64,000 nucleotides of DNA from Devosia beringensis (GCF_014926585.1 NZ_CP045422.1:1776501-1840500), one strand, 5' to 3'. Numbered from the stretch's first letter, positions 18,330-27,476 are shown. The notes: generated by a model from the sequence alone, not told the origin. Program-made: numbers and translations.

Positions 18330-19625
18330 ATGCTCGACAAGCCAAGACTGCCCGCCGCCTTTCCCACCCCCGATTATGCGCCCGATCGCTGGCGGCTGAT
18401 CGAGCGGACCTATGGTCCGGCCGATGTGACCCGGCTGGCTGGCTCGCTGCCGATCCGGCATACGCTCGCCGAGAACGGCGCGCAGCGGCTCTGGGAACTG
18501 CTCAGGAGCGAGGATTTCGTGCCGACACTGGGTACCTTTACCGGCAACCAGGCGGTGCAGCAGGTCAAGGCGGGGCTCAAGGCCATCTATCTCAGCGGCT
18601 GGCAGGTGGCGGCCGATGCCAATAGCTCGGGCAATATGTATCCCGACCAGAGCCTTTATCCGGTCGACAGCGTGCCCAGCGTGGTCAAGCGCATCAACAA
18701 GGCGCTGCAGCGCGCCGACCAGATCCAGACCATGGAACAGGCGGAGGGCGTGGCCACCACCGATCTCGACTTCTTCGTGCCGATCATTGCCGATGCCGAG
18801 GCCGGTTTCGGCGGTGCGCTCAATGCCTTCGAGCTGATGAAGGCGATGATCGAGGCGGGCGCCGCGGCGGTGCATTTCGAGGACCAGCTGGCCAGCGAAA
18901 AGAAATGCGGCCATCTGGGTGGCAAGGTGCTGGTGCCGACCAGCCAGTTCATCCGCACGCTCAATGCGGCGCGGCTGGCCGCCGATGTGATGGGCGTGCC
19001 CACGCTGATCATGGCGCGCACCGATGCCGAGGCGGCCCGACTGATCACCTCCGATATCGATCCCTATGACGCGCCCTTCGTCACCGACGAGCGGACGCCG
19101 GAGGGCTTTTACAAGCTCAAGGGCGGCATCGATGCGGCCATTGCCCGGGGCATTGCCTATGCGCCCTATGCTGACCTGATCTGGTGCGAGACCTCAAAGC
19201 CGGACCTGGCCGAGGCGCGCAAGTTCGCCGAGGCGGTGCGCAAGGTCCATCCCGAGCAGATGCTGGCCTATAACTGCTCGCCGAGCTTTAACTGGGCCAA
19301 GCATATGGACGAGGCGGCGATGGCCTCGTTCCAGCGCGAGATCGCGGCGATGGGCTACAAATACCAGTTCATCACGCTGGCGGGCTTCCATAATCTGAGC
19401 CTAACCACGTTCGAGCTGGCCCGCGCCTACAAGGAAGAGGGCATGGCTGGCTACAGCCGGCTGCAACAGGCCGAGTTTGCCGCCGAGAAGCATGGTTTTT
19501 CCGCGGTGCGGCACCAGCGCGAGGTGGGCACCAGCTATTTCGACGCCGTCTCGATGGCGGTGAGCGAAGGCAAGAGTGCGACGACCGCCATGAGCGAAAG
19601 CACCGAAACGGCGCAGTTCCACTAG
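18330..19625 (+). CDS. aceA: Isocitrate lyase
   Basis: Cleaves isocitrate to glyoxylate and succinate, the first step of the glyoxylate shunt, in the cytoplasm. The 431-residue protein has the invariant KKCGHLGGK active-site loop with catalytic Cys, the substrate motif [11 protein letters not shown], and [11 protein letters not shown] 18330 is chosen over 18306 because GAGGAGAA sits eight bases upstream. It is divergent from the ScfR-type regulator. The gene ends four bases before the convergent cold-shock/DUF1294 gene, without a visible terminator. Confidence 0.97.
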   Translation: MLDKPRLPAAFPTPDYAPDRWRLIERTYGPADVTRLAGSLPIRHTLAENGAQRLWELLRSEDFVPTLGTFTGNQAVQQVKAGLKAIYLSGWQVAADANSSGNMYPDQSLYPVDSVPSVVKRINKALQRADQIQTMEQAEGVATTDLDFFVPIIADAEAGFGGALNAFELMKAMIEAGAAAVHFEDQLASEKKCGHLGGKVLVPTSQFIRTLNAARLAADVMGVPTLIMARTDAEAARLITSDIDPYDAPFVTDERTPEGFYKLKGGIDAAIARGIAYAPYADLIWCETSKPDLAEARKFAEAVRKVHPEQMLAYNCSPSFNWAKHMDEAAMASFQREIAAMGYKYQFITLAGFHNLSLTTFELARAYKEEGMAGYSRLQQAEFAAEKHGFSAVRHQREVGTSYFDAVSMAVSEGKSATTAMSESTETAQFH

Positions 19626-19629
19626 GCCC

Positions 19630-20259
19630 CTAGGGCAGGGCGACGCTGACCCAACCCATGGCCAGCGCCGCCAGGCCGATGACATGAAGCAGGGCAATGG
19701 CCCAGGTGGTGGCGACAAAGCGCGGCTTGACCGTCTTGTGGCGATAGACTTCCTGGGCCGCCAGGCCGCCGATAATGCCGAAGCAGAAGTCAACGACATG
19801 CAGGTTGAGTTCGCTGACGCGCCAGCGACCGCTGAGCGCGTAAAGCTTGTCGAAGCGATAGAGCAGGGCCGAGGCGGCGCCCATCAGGGCATAGGTGCCG
19901 CCCAGCCAGACCGGCGCCCGATCGGTGCCGATGGCCAGCAGGATCAGCAGGGTCATCATGGTAGCGGCGGCCGTCCGCAGCCCGACCTTGTAGCGCGAGA
20001 CCGCGCCGGATGGCCGCTTGATGTCGGCCATGCTGCGCTCGGGCAGCGGCGCGGCAACGGCCACCGCGACATTGATTGCCGCCGGACGGCCATTGCGACC
20101 ACTGGCAACGTCATAGGACAGTCGATCGCCGATGCGCGGACGCGTCTGGCCCTCGGCCAGCTTGGAAATATGGACATAAAAGTCGTTGCCGGCGGCGTCA
20201 CGCACGAAGCCGAAGCCACCCTTGTTGTTCCACTGCACCAGTTCGCCAGATCTTGGCAT
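19630..20259 (-). CDS. Cold-shock domain plus DUF1294 membrane protein
   Basis: A 209-residue two-domain protein. Residues 1-65 are a cold-shock domain with the RNA-binding motifs NKGGFGFV and DFYVHISKL. Residues 110-209 form a DUF1294 membrane domain with about three hydrophobic helices and the typical YRFDKLYALSGRWRVSE segment. This fusion is widespread in proteobacteria, but its function is unknown; tethering of RNA to the membrane has been suggested only by architecture. ATG 20259 has AAGGA nine bases upstream. The longer open frame to 20400 reads through the cfa promoter region and was not used. Confidence 0.85.
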   Translation of the reverse strand: MPRSGELVQWNNKGGFGFVRDAAGNDFYVHISKLAEGQTRPRIGDRLSYDVASGRNGRPAAINVAVAVAAPLPERSMADIKRPSGAVSRYKVGLRTAAATMMTLLILLAIGTDRAPVWLGGTYALMGAASALLYRFDKLYALSGRWRVSELNLHVVDFCFGIIGGLAAQEVYRHKTVKPRFVATTWAIALLHVIGLAALAMGWVSVALP

Positions 20260-20422
20260 AGCATCCTTCGCATCGCAGCCGGCAAGCCAGGCGACGGGCC
20301 TGCATCGAGGTCCGCACGGGGGGCTTGATTGCGCTTGTTGTCCGGCGTTAGGCTTTGCCCATTGCGGGCCACCAGTCATTGCGTCGAATTGCCGAGCCAT
20401 TCAACCAATTCTTGTCATTGCC

Positions 20423-21538
20423 ATGTCAGAATCAGCCAAACGGTTTGTCATCAGCCAGCTCGAGCGGACCGGCCTTGTCCCCAACGGACCCGATCCTGCC
20501 GATCCGCGGATCCACAATGATGCCCTCTGGGGCCGGGTGTTGCGCGACGGCACGCTGGGGCTGGGCGAGGCCTATATGGATGGCTGGTGGGATGCCGAAG
20601 CGCTCGACCAGTTTCTGTTCCGGCTGATCAGGGCCGATGTGCAGAAGGCTTTTCCCAGGGACCTGGCAGTGATGTGGAGCCTGGCGCGGGGCAAGCTGCT
20701 CAACCTGCAGCGGCTGCGCGTCACCGAGGTGGCCGAGAAGCACTATGACATCGGCAATGACCTTTACGCCGCCATGCTGGACAGGCGCATGATCTATTCG
20801 TGCGGCTACTGGAAGGACGCCAGCGATCTGGACGCGGCGCAGGAGGCCAAGCTCGACCTGATCTGCCGCAAGATCGGGCTGGCGCCGGGCATGCGCATTC
20901 TCGATATCGGTTCGGGCTGGGGTGGCTTTCTGCAGTTCGCCGCCGAGCGCTATGGCGTCTCCGGCGTCGGCGTCACCGTCAGCAAGGAACAGGCGGCGCT
21001 GGCCAATGCGCGGACGGCACATCTGCCGGTGGAAACAAGGCTGCTCGACTACCAGGCGCTCGATGGCAGCTTTGACCGGATCATCTCGATCGGCATGTTC
21101 GAGCATGTCGGCTACAAGAATTACCGGGCCTATTTCGAGAAGGCGGCGAGGCTGCTGGTACCGGACGGGCTGATGCTGCTGCATACCATCGGCGGCAATA
21201 CCAGCACCACCCATGGCGACCCCTGGAGCGAAAAGCACATCTTCCCCAATGGCATGCTGCCGTCGGTGAGCCAGGTCGGCCGGGCCATCGAGGGGCTGTT
21301 CGTGATGGAAGACTGGCACAATTTCGGCGCCGATTACGACACCACGCTGATGGCCTGGCTGGCGCGTTTCGAGGCCGCCTGGCCGCAATTGGCAAGTCGC
21401 TATGACCAGCGCTTCTACCGGATGTGGCGCTATTATCTCAACGTCTTTGCCGCCTCCTTCCGGGCGCGGCAGATCAGCCTCTGGCAGGTGGTGCTCTCGC
21501 CCCGCGGCGTGCTGGGCGGCTATACCAGCCGGCGCTGA
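20423..21538 (+). CDS. cfa: Cyclopropane-fatty-acyl-phospholipid synthase family methyltransferase
   Basis: Transfers a methylene group from S-adenosylmethionine to unsaturated phospholipid acyl chains. The 371-residue protein shows the N-terminal AYMDGWWDAEALD segment, the substrate region HYDIGNDLYAAMLDRRMIYS, the SAM-binding loop ILDIGSGWGGF and the EHVGYKNY motif. The ATG at 20423 has no obvious Shine-Dalgarno but is where family similarity starts. It is divergent from the cold-shock/DUF1294 gene (163-base gap) and convergent with the ComM gene. Other paralogous SAM-dependent lipid methylases cannot be excluded. Confidence 0.93.
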   Translation: MSESAKRFVISQLERTGLVPNGPDPADPRIHNDALWGRVLRDGTLGLGEAYMDGWWDAEALDQFLFRLIRADVQKAFPRDLAVMWSLARGKLLNLQRLRVTEVAEKHYDIGNDLYAAMLDRRMIYSCGYWKDASDLDAAQEAKLDLICRKIGLAPGMRILDIGSGWGGFLQFAAERYGVSGVGVTVSKEQAALANARTAHLPVETRLLDYQALDGSFDRIISIGMFEHVGYKNYRAYFEKAARLLVPDGLMLLHTIGGNTSTTHGDPWSEKHIFPNGMLPSVSQVGRAIEGLFVMEDWHNFGADYDTTLMAWLARFEAAWPQLASRYDQRFYRMWRYYLNVFAASFRARQISLWQVVLSPRGVLGGYTSRR

Positions 21539-21542
21539 GGCG

Positions 21543-21556
21543 GATTCACGTGAAAC
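21543..21556 (-). repeat. Dispersed 14-mer, copy 2 (only copy on the minus strand)
   Basis: The plus strand reads GATTCACGTGAAAC, the exact reverse complement of the consensus. It is intergenic, between convergent cfa and comM, and three bases from a DnaA-box-like TTATGCACA. Confidence 0.65.
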
Positions 21557-21558
21557 AC

Positions 21559-21576
21559 TTATGCACAGTTTGTGCA
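21559..21576. promoter_or_regulatory. DnaA-box-like sequence within a TGCACA inverted repeat
   Basis: TTATGCACA fits the TTATNCACA DnaA consensus. It overlaps a six-base inverted repeat, TGCACA-GTT-TGTGCA. A single box in a convergent gap may act as a DnaA titration site or be chance. Confidence 0.3.
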
Positions 21577-21607
21577 CAGGCTGTCGCCTCACCGGGCGCC
21601 GGCCGGT

Positions 21608-23131
21608 TCACGCCTTGCCCAGATTGAGCCGATAGCTCAGCGCTTCGGCGATATGGGGGCGGGTGACGCGGTCGCTCCCGGCCAGGTCGGCCAGGGTGCG
21701 CGCGACCTTGAGCACGCGGTGATAGGCGCGGGCGGAGAGGTTGAAGCGCTCGGCGGCCTGCAGCAGCAGCGCCTGGCTCTCCCGGTCCGGATTGACCATG
21801 GCCTCGATCAGGCTGGGGCCGGCGGCGGCATTGGTATGCAGCCCTGTGGCGCCGTGTTCGAGGAAGCGCTGGCGCTGGCGGTCGCGCGCCGCGGCGACCC
21901 GGGCGGCCACGGCAGCAGAGCTTTCGCTGGCGGTGGCGGGCGCGATCATGTCGGCGGCGGTCACGGCGGGCACATCGATACGGATATCGATGCGATCAAG
22001 GAAAGGGCCGGAGACACGGGCCTGATAATCGTCGGCGCAGGCGGCGCCGCGGCGGCAGGTATGGCCGGGCGTGCCGGCCAGACCGCATTTGCAGGGGTTC
22101 ATGGCGGCAATCAGCTGCACCCGGCTGGGATAGGAAATGCGGGCATTGGCGCGGGCAATGACGGTCTCGCCCGATTCAAGTGGCTGGCGCAGGCTGTCGA
22201 GCACGCCGGGCGCGAATTCGGGCAGTTCGTCGAGGAACAGCACGCCATTATGGGCCAGGCTGACTTCACCGGGGCGGACCCTGAGGCCGCCGCCCACCAG
22301 GGCCGCCATGGAGGCGGAGTGATGCGGCGCGCGGAACGGCCGGCGGTCGGAAATCGCCCCGCCGACCAGTTCGCCGGCAATCGACTGGATCATCGAGACA
22401 TCGAGCAGTTCGCGCGGGTTGAGCGGCGGCAGGATGGAGGGCAGCCGTGCCGCCAGCATGGACTTGCCGGCGCCGGGCGGGCCGATCATCAGCAGGTTAT
22501 GGCCGCCGGCGGCGGCGACTTCGAGGGCCCGCCGCGCCACCTGCTGGCCGCGGACCTCGCTGAGGTCGGGCAGGGCGGCGCCGGGCACGTGCCGAGCCGG
22601 CAGCGGGCGGGGCGCGCGCTGGTGGCCGGTCAGGTGATTGGCCAGCGCCAGCAGGCTCTCGGCGGCGACGATGTCGAGGCCCTCGCCGGCCCAGGCCGCC
22701 TCCGGACCGGAGGGGGCGGCGCAGATCAACCCCAGATCGCGGCTCTGGGCGGCGATGGCGGCCGGCAGCACGCCCCCGACATGGGCCAGCCGCCCGTCCA
22801 GCCCCAGTTCGCCCAGCGCCAGATAGCCATCGAGCGCATCCTGGGGGATGGCGCCGATGGCCGCCATGACGCCCAGGGCAATCGGCAGGTCATAATGGCT
22901 GCCCTCCTTGGGCAGGTCGGCAGGTGCCAGATTGACGGTAATGCGCTTGGGCGGCAGGCCGATGCCCGAGGCGAACAGCGCGGCGCGCACCCGTTCGCCC
23001 GATTCCTTGACCGCCTTGTCGGGCAGGCCGACCAGGATGAAGTTGGGGTTGCCCGGCGCAATCTGCACCTGGACGTCGACCGGCACGGCCTCGATACCCT
23101 CAAACGCGACGGTGGCGACACGGGTGCCCAT
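21608..23131 (-). CDS. comM: YifB/ComM Mg-chelatase-like AAA+ ATPase
   Basis: ComM homologues are hexameric helicases that promote branch migration during natural transformation in Vibrio and relatives. The length of 507 residues is normal for the family. The N-terminal Lon-substrate-like domain contains NFILVGLPDKAVKESGERV. The Walker A motif is GPPGAGKSML and Walker B is VLFLDELPEF. A Cys cluster (CKCGLAGTPGHTC) and the sensor region FLDRIDI follow. ATG 23131 has GAGGGAAC ten bases upstream, better than the in-frame start at 23182. Whether this organism is transformable is unknown. Confidence 0.93.
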   Translation of the reverse strand: MGTRVATVAFEGIEAVPVDVQVQIAPGNPNFILVGLPDKAVKESGERVRAALFASGIGLPPKRITVNLAPADLPKEGSHYDLPIALGVMAAIGAIPQDALDGYLALGELGLDGRLAHVGGVLPAAIAAQSRDLGLICAAPSGPEAAWAGEGLDIVAAESLLALANHLTGHQRAPRPLPARHVPGAALPDLSEVRGQQVARRALEVAAAGGHNLLMIGPPGAGKSMLAARLPSILPPLNPRELLDVSMIQSIAGELVGGAISDRRPFRAPHHSASMAALVGGGLRVRPGEVSLAHNGVLFLDELPEFAPGVLDSLRQPLESGETVIARANARISYPSRVQLIAAMNPCKCGLAGTPGHTCRRGAACADDYQARVSGPFLDRIDIRIDVPAVTAADMIAPATASESSAAVAARVAAARDRQRQRFLEHGATGLHTNAAAGPSLIEAMVNPDRESQALLLQAAERFNLSARAYHRVLKVARTLADLAGSDRVTRPHIAEALSYRLNLGKA

Positions 23132-23237
23132 GCCTGTTCCCTCTGACCCCACTGACAAATCTAGCAAAGCCGGTGGCGCCAAACAAGAACGTAGAGCGAA
23201 CGAAAAATGGCCTGTTAACTACGGCATGCGCCACAAT

Positions 23238-23261
23238 GGTTAATCTAAGCTTTGATTAACC
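23238..23261. promoter_or_regulatory. Inverted repeat with near-CtrA spacing upstream of lysozyme gene
   Basis: GGTTAATC and GATTAACC form a perfect eight-base inverted repeat with an eight-base centre. On the minus strand it also reads TTAA-N7-TTAG, one mismatch from a CtrA box. It lies in the divergent region between comM and the GH25 gene. Confidence 0.35.
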
Positions 23262-23313
23262 GCGACATGTTGATTGAAAGGCAGGTTTTTGTTCCGCGTA
23301 GAGTGCTGCCCTC

Positions 23314-24153
23314 ATGAAGTTCCGCCGACCTTTTCCCTCGTCCGTCACGATCGCAAAGGGTGTGCTGGGGGCGCTGCTGGCCGGCATTCTGGTGGCCTGT
23401 TCCTCGGGCGGCGGCCTCTATGGCCCGATCCAGGGCGATAACCGCCCACATGCCGGGGTCGATCGCGCCCGCGCCATGCCGGTGCAGGGGATCGACGTGG
23501 CCCGCTATCAGGAGAACATCGATTTTCGCGCCGCCTTCCAGGCCGGCACGCATTTCGTCTTCATGAAGGCGACCGAGGGCAAGGATTACCTGGACCCCAA
23601 TTTCCGCACCAACTGGGCGCGGGCGCGCGAGGCCGGCATGCCGCGCGGCGCCTATCACTTCATGGCCTGGTGTTCGCTGGCCTCCGAGCAGGCTGCCTGG
23701 TTCGTGGCCAATGTGCCCAATGATCCCGATGCCCTGCCGCCCGTGCTGGACCTCGAGTGGAATCACCTCTCGAGCTGCAAGAACAAGCCGAGCCGCGCCG
23801 ATGCGCTGGAGAAGATCCGGGTGATGCTGGACGCCATGGAGCGGCATACCGGCAAGCTGCCGATCATCTACACCGACATGACCTTCCACCGCGAGGTGCT
23901 GGAAAACGAGTATTTCCCCAATGCGTTCTGGCTGCGCTCGACCGCGGCCGAGCCGCATGAGCGCTATAGCAACCGCACCTGGACCTTCTGGCAGTGGACG
24001 CAGACCGGGGTGGTGCGCGGCGTGCGTGGCGAGGTCGACCGCAACGCGTTCTACGGCAACCAGAATGACTGGCTGACCTTCCTGATGACCGGCTGCGATC
24101 CGCGCGCCATTGCCACCCTGGCGCCAACCGGGCGTTGCCTGCCGTCCAAGTAG
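23314..24153 (+). CDS. GH25 family lysozyme (muramidase), exported, possibly a lipoprotein
   Basis: Predicted to hydrolyse the MurNAc-GlcNAc bond of peptidoglycan. Of 279 residues, the first 30 form a signal peptide ending in a lipobox-like ILVACSS, so lipid anchoring is possible. The GH25 barrel begins at QGIDVARYQ (active-site Asp), continues with VFMKATEGKDYLD and PRGAYHF, and has the catalytic DLEWN pair and the closing FWQWT motif. It stands alone, 182 bases from comM and divergent. The alternative is a housekeeping cell-wall remodelling enzyme rather than a bacteriolytic effector; nothing nearby suggests phage origin. Confidence 0.9.
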   Translation: MKFRRPFPSSVTIAKGVLGALLAGILVACSSGGGLYGPIQGDNRPHAGVDRARAMPVQGIDVARYQENIDFRAAFQAGTHFVFMKATEGKDYLDPNFRTNWARAREAGMPRGAYHFMAWCSLASEQAAWFVANVPNDPDALPPVLDLEWNHLSSCKNKPSRADALEKIRVMLDAMERHTGKLPIIYTDMTFHREVLENEYFPNAFWLRSTAAEPHERYSNRTWTFWQWTQTGVVRGVRGEVDRNAFYGNQNDWLTFLMTGCDPRAIATLAPTGRCLPSK

Positions 24154-24262
24154 GCCGACACGCGAGCCAGCGGGCAAGGCAGGCCTTGCCAGCGCTGGGG
24201 GGCGGGGCTAGCGTCAAACGGTATTGATGCGGGTCCTGTGGCCCGCACTGAGGAGATCGATG

Positions 24263-24385
24263 ATGGCCAAGGGTCAGATGAAGAGCAACAAGGAAGCCAA
24301 GAAGCCGAAAAAGGACAAGGTGGCTGCCGTCAAGCAGGTCACGGGTCTGGGTTCAGGCAGCGCCGGCAATTCGGCCAAAAAGTAG
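24263..24385 (+). CDS. Tiny Lys-rich protein (40 residues)
   Basis: A 40-residue basic protein beginning MAKGQMKSNKEAKKPKKDK and ending in a Gly/Ser/Ala tail. I recall highly similar short proteins in many alphaproteobacterial genomes, always annotated as hypothetical. AGGAG lies seven bases upstream of ATG 24263; the adjacent ATG at 24260 is too close to it. Its basic, disordered character suggests nucleic-acid or ribosome association, but this is speculation. Confidence 0.7.
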   Translation: MAKGQMKSNKEAKKPKKDKVAAVKQVTGLGSGSAGNSAKK

Positions 24386-24462
24386 GATCGTGGATGATGT
24401 GGGGGCGGTCGACAGGGTCGATCGCCCTTTTTGCCGACTGGCGCCAGGCAGAGCCGCCGCGC

Positions 24463-24579
24463 TCAGGCCGCGCCGGTCGATAGCGGCAGCAGGATTTCCG
24501 AGCGGGGCGCCGCCACCGAGCCGGCATTGGCAGCGCAGAGCGCCAGAATCAACAGGGTCAGGACGACGGCAATCCGCAT
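24463..24579 (-). CDS. Candidate 38-residue exported peptide under a CtrA box
   Basis: An ATG at 24579, preceded by AAGGTG about five bases upstream, opens a 38-codon frame. Its start, MRIAVVLTLLILALCAANAG, looks like a signal peptide with a possible AANA or VAA cleavage site. The mature part would be only about 13-18 residues and ends in LLPLSTGAA. A perfect CtrA box lies 67 bases upstream. No homologue is recalled. It could be a short signal or envelope peptide, or a non-coding frame. Confidence 0.42.
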   Translation of the reverse strand: MRIAVVLTLLILALCAANAGSVAAPRSEILLPLSTGAA

Positions 24580-24646
24580 GATGGCACCTTGCGTTGCGGC
24601 AGGTCCCTTGATGTGAACCGATCGACCCGGCCGGTCAACGCCGGCC

Positions 24647-24661
24647 TTAAGAGTTGATTAA
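24647..24661. promoter_or_regulatory. Perfect CtrA box
   Basis: Reads TTAA-GAGTTGA-TTAA, exactly the TTAA-N7-TTAA consensus of the alphaproteobacterial cell-cycle regulator CtrA. It lies downstream of marC's stop codon and upstream of the small peptide frame on the minus strand. Confidence 0.55.
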
Positions 24662-24698
24662 CGCTGCAGACCCCGCTGCCGGTTGCACCCGGGACGGT

Positions 24699-25331
24699 TC
24701 AGGCGCCAAACAGGGCGCTGGAGCGGATACCGTCAAAAACGAACTGCACGGCCAGGGCCGCCAGCAGGATACCGACGACGCGGGACACCACGGCCAGGCC
24801 GGTGACCCCGAGCAGGCGCTGGATGGGAATGGCCAGCAGCAGCGTCAGCCAGGCCAGGAACAAAATCACCACCACCGCGGCCAGCACGGCCCAGTATTCG
24901 GCAGGGGACCGCGTGCCCGTGCTCAGCAGAATCACCGCGCTGATGGCGCCTGGTCCGGCCAGCAGCGGCATGGCCAGCGGAAAGACGGCGATGTCGTCGC
25001 GCGAGCGCGCCTCTACCTCTTCTTCGTCGGTTATATCGGTGCCACCGGAATGGCGGGCAAAGACCATGTCGATGGCGATCAGGAACAGCAGCAGGCCGCC
25101 GGCGGTGCGCAAAGCCGGAATGGTGATGCCGAAGACACCCAGAATGGCGTTTCCCAGCACAGCGAACAGCAGCAGGATGACGCCGGCAATGATGACGCCG
25201 CGGGTGGCAAAGGCAAAGCGCTGCTTGGCGGTATTGCGCTTGGTCAACGCGGCAAAGATGAAGGCGATATCGGCCACGCCCACGGTGGCAAACAGGGTGG
25301 CAAAGGCGGCCAGGAAGGTCGTGGTGGGCAT
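24699..25331 (-). CDS. MarC/UPF0056 family integral membrane protein
   Basis: A 210-residue protein with about six hydrophobic helices. It shows family features such as the first helix FLAAFATLFATVGVADIAF, the conserved LRTAGGLLLFLIAIDM segment and the motif PLAMPLLAGPGAIS. MarC proteins were once linked to antibiotic resistance, but their role is unresolved. It is divergent from the HAD phosphatase gene. Its 3' side faces a region with a CtrA box and a tiny peptide gene. Confidence 0.9.
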   Translation of the reverse strand: MPTTTFLAAFATLFATVGVADIAFIFAALTKRNTAKQRFAFATRGVIIAGVILLLFAVLGNAILGVFGITIPALRTAGGLLLFLIAIDMVFARHSGGTDITDEEEVEARSRDDIAVFPLAMPLLAGPGAISAVILLSTGTRSPAEYWAVLAAVVVILFLAWLTLLLAIPIQRLLGVTGLAVVSRVVGILLAALAVQFVFDGIRSSALFGA

Positions 25332-25438
25332 GACGCTGCTCCAGTTTTCTTCCTTCTACGGCATTTGCGACACGCGGCCAACCTTGCCAGTGCCGGCCGG
25401 CCCTCCTAGGGTCGCGCCTGGTCAGCCGGAGCCCCATG

Positions 25439-26155
25439 ATGCGCGACACAGGCGAAATTCGCGGCATCCTGTTCGACAAGGACGGGACGCTGATCGATTT
25501 CAACCAGACCTGGTTCGGCATCATCACCGCTCTGGCCCGTCAGGCCAGCGGCGGGGATGAAAGCGCCGCACGCACGCTGATCGGGCAGGGCGGCTATGAC
25601 TGGAGCCAGCAGAAATTCGTCGGCGGTTCGGTGGTGGCGGCCGGCACGATCGAGGATCTCGTCGATCTCTGGCACCCGAGCTTGCCCGAGTCGGAACGCC
25701 TGGCTCGCATTGCCGCCTATGACGCCGTGGCCGTCGCCGAAGGCAGCCGCCGGGCCGTGGGCATTGGTCCCTTGCAGCAGACGCTGACAGCGCTGGGGGA
25801 ACGCGGCCTGCTGCTGGGCATCGCCACCAATGATTCGGTCGCCGGCGCCCGGGCCACCGCCGCGGCGCTGGGAGTGACTGATCACTTTGCCACCATTATC
25901 GGCTATGATTGTGTTGCCCGGCCCAAGCCCTGGCCGGACCAGCTGGCGCTGTTTGCCGCCCGCACGGGCCTAGTGCCCAGCGCCATCGCCATGGTGGGCG
26001 ACAACAGCCATGACCTCGACATGGCCCATGCCGCCGGGGCCGGCCTGGCCATCGGCGTGCTGTCGGGCAATAGCAGCCGCGCCGAACTGGCGGGCCTGGC
26101 CGATATCATCGTCGATAGCATTGCCGACCTGCCAGCGCTGTTTGCGGGGCGCTAG
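25439..26155 (+). CDS. HAD-superfamily phosphatase, phosphoglycolate-phosphatase-like
   Basis: A 238-residue HAD subfamily IA hydrolase. Motif I is LFDKDGTLIDF with both catalytic Asp residues, motif II is LGIATNDS, and motif III/IV is RPKPWPDQ followed by MVGDNSHDLDMAHAAG. A helical cap lies between motifs I and II. It resembles Gph but the substrate is uncertain. ATG 25439 is preferred over 25436 because GGAG is seven bases upstream. Its stop overlaps that of the convergent small membrane gene by four bases. Confidence 0.88.
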   Translation: MRDTGEIRGILFDKDGTLIDFNQTWFGIITALARQASGGDESAARTLIGQGGYDWSQQKFVGGSVVAAGTIEDLVDLWHPSLPESERLARIAAYDAVAVAEGSRRAVGIGPLQQTLTALGERGLLLGIATNDSVAGARATAAALGVTDHFATIIGYDCVARPKPWPDQLALFAARTGLVPSAIAMVGDNSHDLDMAHAAGAGLAIGVLSGNSSRAELAGLADIIVDSIADLPALFAGR

Positions 26156-26532
26156 AGCAGCCGCGCCAGCGTCGCCAGACCGGCCAAAGCGAGCAGGGCC
26201 AGGGCATCGAGCCAGCCGCGCGAGCGGCCGAGCCAGGCCGGCTTTGGTCGGGTGCTTGGCAAAAACCTGACCAGCCAGAGCGCGCCAAAGAGCACCCAGA
26301 CGCCAAAGAAGGCCACCATAACCAGATCGGCCCAGCCAGATCGGTTGAAGCCGACCATGATGCGGGTAATGCCGGCGCCGAGCAGGATGAACAGCAGATA
26401 GGCGCCGGTCATGGCGGCGGAGTTGCGCCAATAGGGCAGGGTCAGGGTCTGGCTAGCCTGCTGGTTGCGACGCCAGCGGCGGAACAGGAACCAGGACAGC
26501 GCCGCCAGGACCAGCCCGACCAGCAGCGCCAT
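26152..26532 (-). CDS. Small membrane protein of unknown function downstream of gshB
   Basis: 126 residues with an N-terminal transmembrane helix (VGLVLAALSWFLFRRW), two central helices (GAYLLFILLGAGITRIM and LVMVAFFGVWVLFGALW) and a C-terminal hydrophobic tail. Its ATG overlaps the gshB stop (TGATG), so it is translationally coupled to glutathione synthetase. I do not recognise the family. Confidence 0.65.
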   Translation of the reverse strand: MALLVGLVLAALSWFLFRRWRRNQQASQTLTLPYWRNSAAMTGAYLLFILLGAGITRIMVGFNRSGWADLVMVAFFGVWVLFGALWLVRFLPSTRPKPAWLGRSRGWLDALALLALAGLATLARLL

Positions 26533-27476
26533 CAGGCGCGGCGCTTTTCGATGGCGTCCCAGATCAGCACGGCGATGTCGGGGCCACCGAAGCGCTTGAT
26601 CTCGCGGATGCCGGTGGGGGAGGTGACGTTGATCTCGGTGAGATAGTCACCGATGACGTCGATGCCGACAAAGATCATGTCTCGCGCCTTCAGCGCCGGG
26701 GCGATCGTCGCGCAGATTTCCCGCTCGCGGGCCGTGAGTTCGCTCAGTTCCGGCCGGCCGCCGACATGCATGTTGGAGCGCGCCTCGCCATCGGCGGGGA
26801 TGCGGTTGAGCCCGGCCACCGGCTCGCCATCGACGATGATGATGCGCTTGTCGCCCTTGCGCACGTCGGGGAGATATTTCTGGATCATGAAGGGTTCGCG
26901 GTAATTGGCCTCGAACAGTTCCAAAAGACTGGCGAGGTTATGGTCACCCTCCTGGATGAAGAACACGCCGGCGCCGCCATTGCCGTAGAGCGGCTTGACG
27001 ATGATATTGCCATGTTCGCGGCGGAAGGCGTGGATCATGGCACGGTCGCGCGTCACCAAAGTTGGCGGCATCAGCTCGGGGAATTCGGTGACGAGGATTT
27101 TTTCGGGCGCATTGCGCACGGCGGCGGGCGGATTGACCACCAGCGTCTTGGGGTGCAGCCGCTCGAGCATGTGGGTGAGCGTGATATAGTTCATGTCAAA
27201 GGGCGGATCCTGGCGCATATGGATCACGTCCTGGGTCGAGAGATCCACACGGCTGGCCTCGCCCAGCGTGAAGTGCTCGCCCCGGGGCTTGTCGAAGACC
27301 TCGATCGGGGCCGCCAGCGCCGTCACCACATTGTCGCGTAGCGCCAGGGTGTCGGGGGTGTAGTGCAGCAGCTTGTGGCCGCGCGCCTGCGCCTCGAGCA
27401 TCAGGGCGAAGGTGGAATCGCCATTGGGGTTGATGGTGGCGACATGGTCCATCTGGACCGCGACGTTGAGTTTCAT
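26532..27476 (-). CDS. gshB: Glutathione synthetase
   Basis: Joins gamma-glutamylcysteine and glycine with ATP. The 314-residue ATP-grasp enzyme shows the N-terminal [32 protein letters not shown], the ATP-binding [13 protein letters not shown], and [16 protein letters not shown] 27476 has GAGG eight bases upstream. It belongs to the common alphaproteobacterial order of an LpoA-like gene divergent from rsmI-yraN-gshB. A coupled membrane gene follows. Confidence 0.96.
   Translation of the reverse strand: MKLNVAVQMDHVATINPNGDSTFALMLEAQARGHKLLHYTPDTLALRDNVVTALAAPIEVFDKPRGEHFTLGEASRVDLSTQDVIHMRQDPPFDMNYITLTHMLERLHPKTLVVNPPAAVRNAPEKILVTEFPELMPPTLVTRDRAMIHAFRREHGNIIVKPLYGNGGAGVFFIQEGDHNLASLLELFEANYREPFMIQKYLPDVRKGDKRIIIVDGEPVAGLNRIPADGEARSNMHVGGRPELSELTAREREICATIAPALKARDMIFVGIDVIGDYLTEINVTSPTGIREIKRFGGPDIAVLIWDAIEKRRA

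Noticed and set aside
22584..22591. CACGTG inside comM as an eighth copy of the dispersed motif
   Set aside because: Flanks (GG...CC) do not match the TTCACGTGAA core; it is coding sequence.
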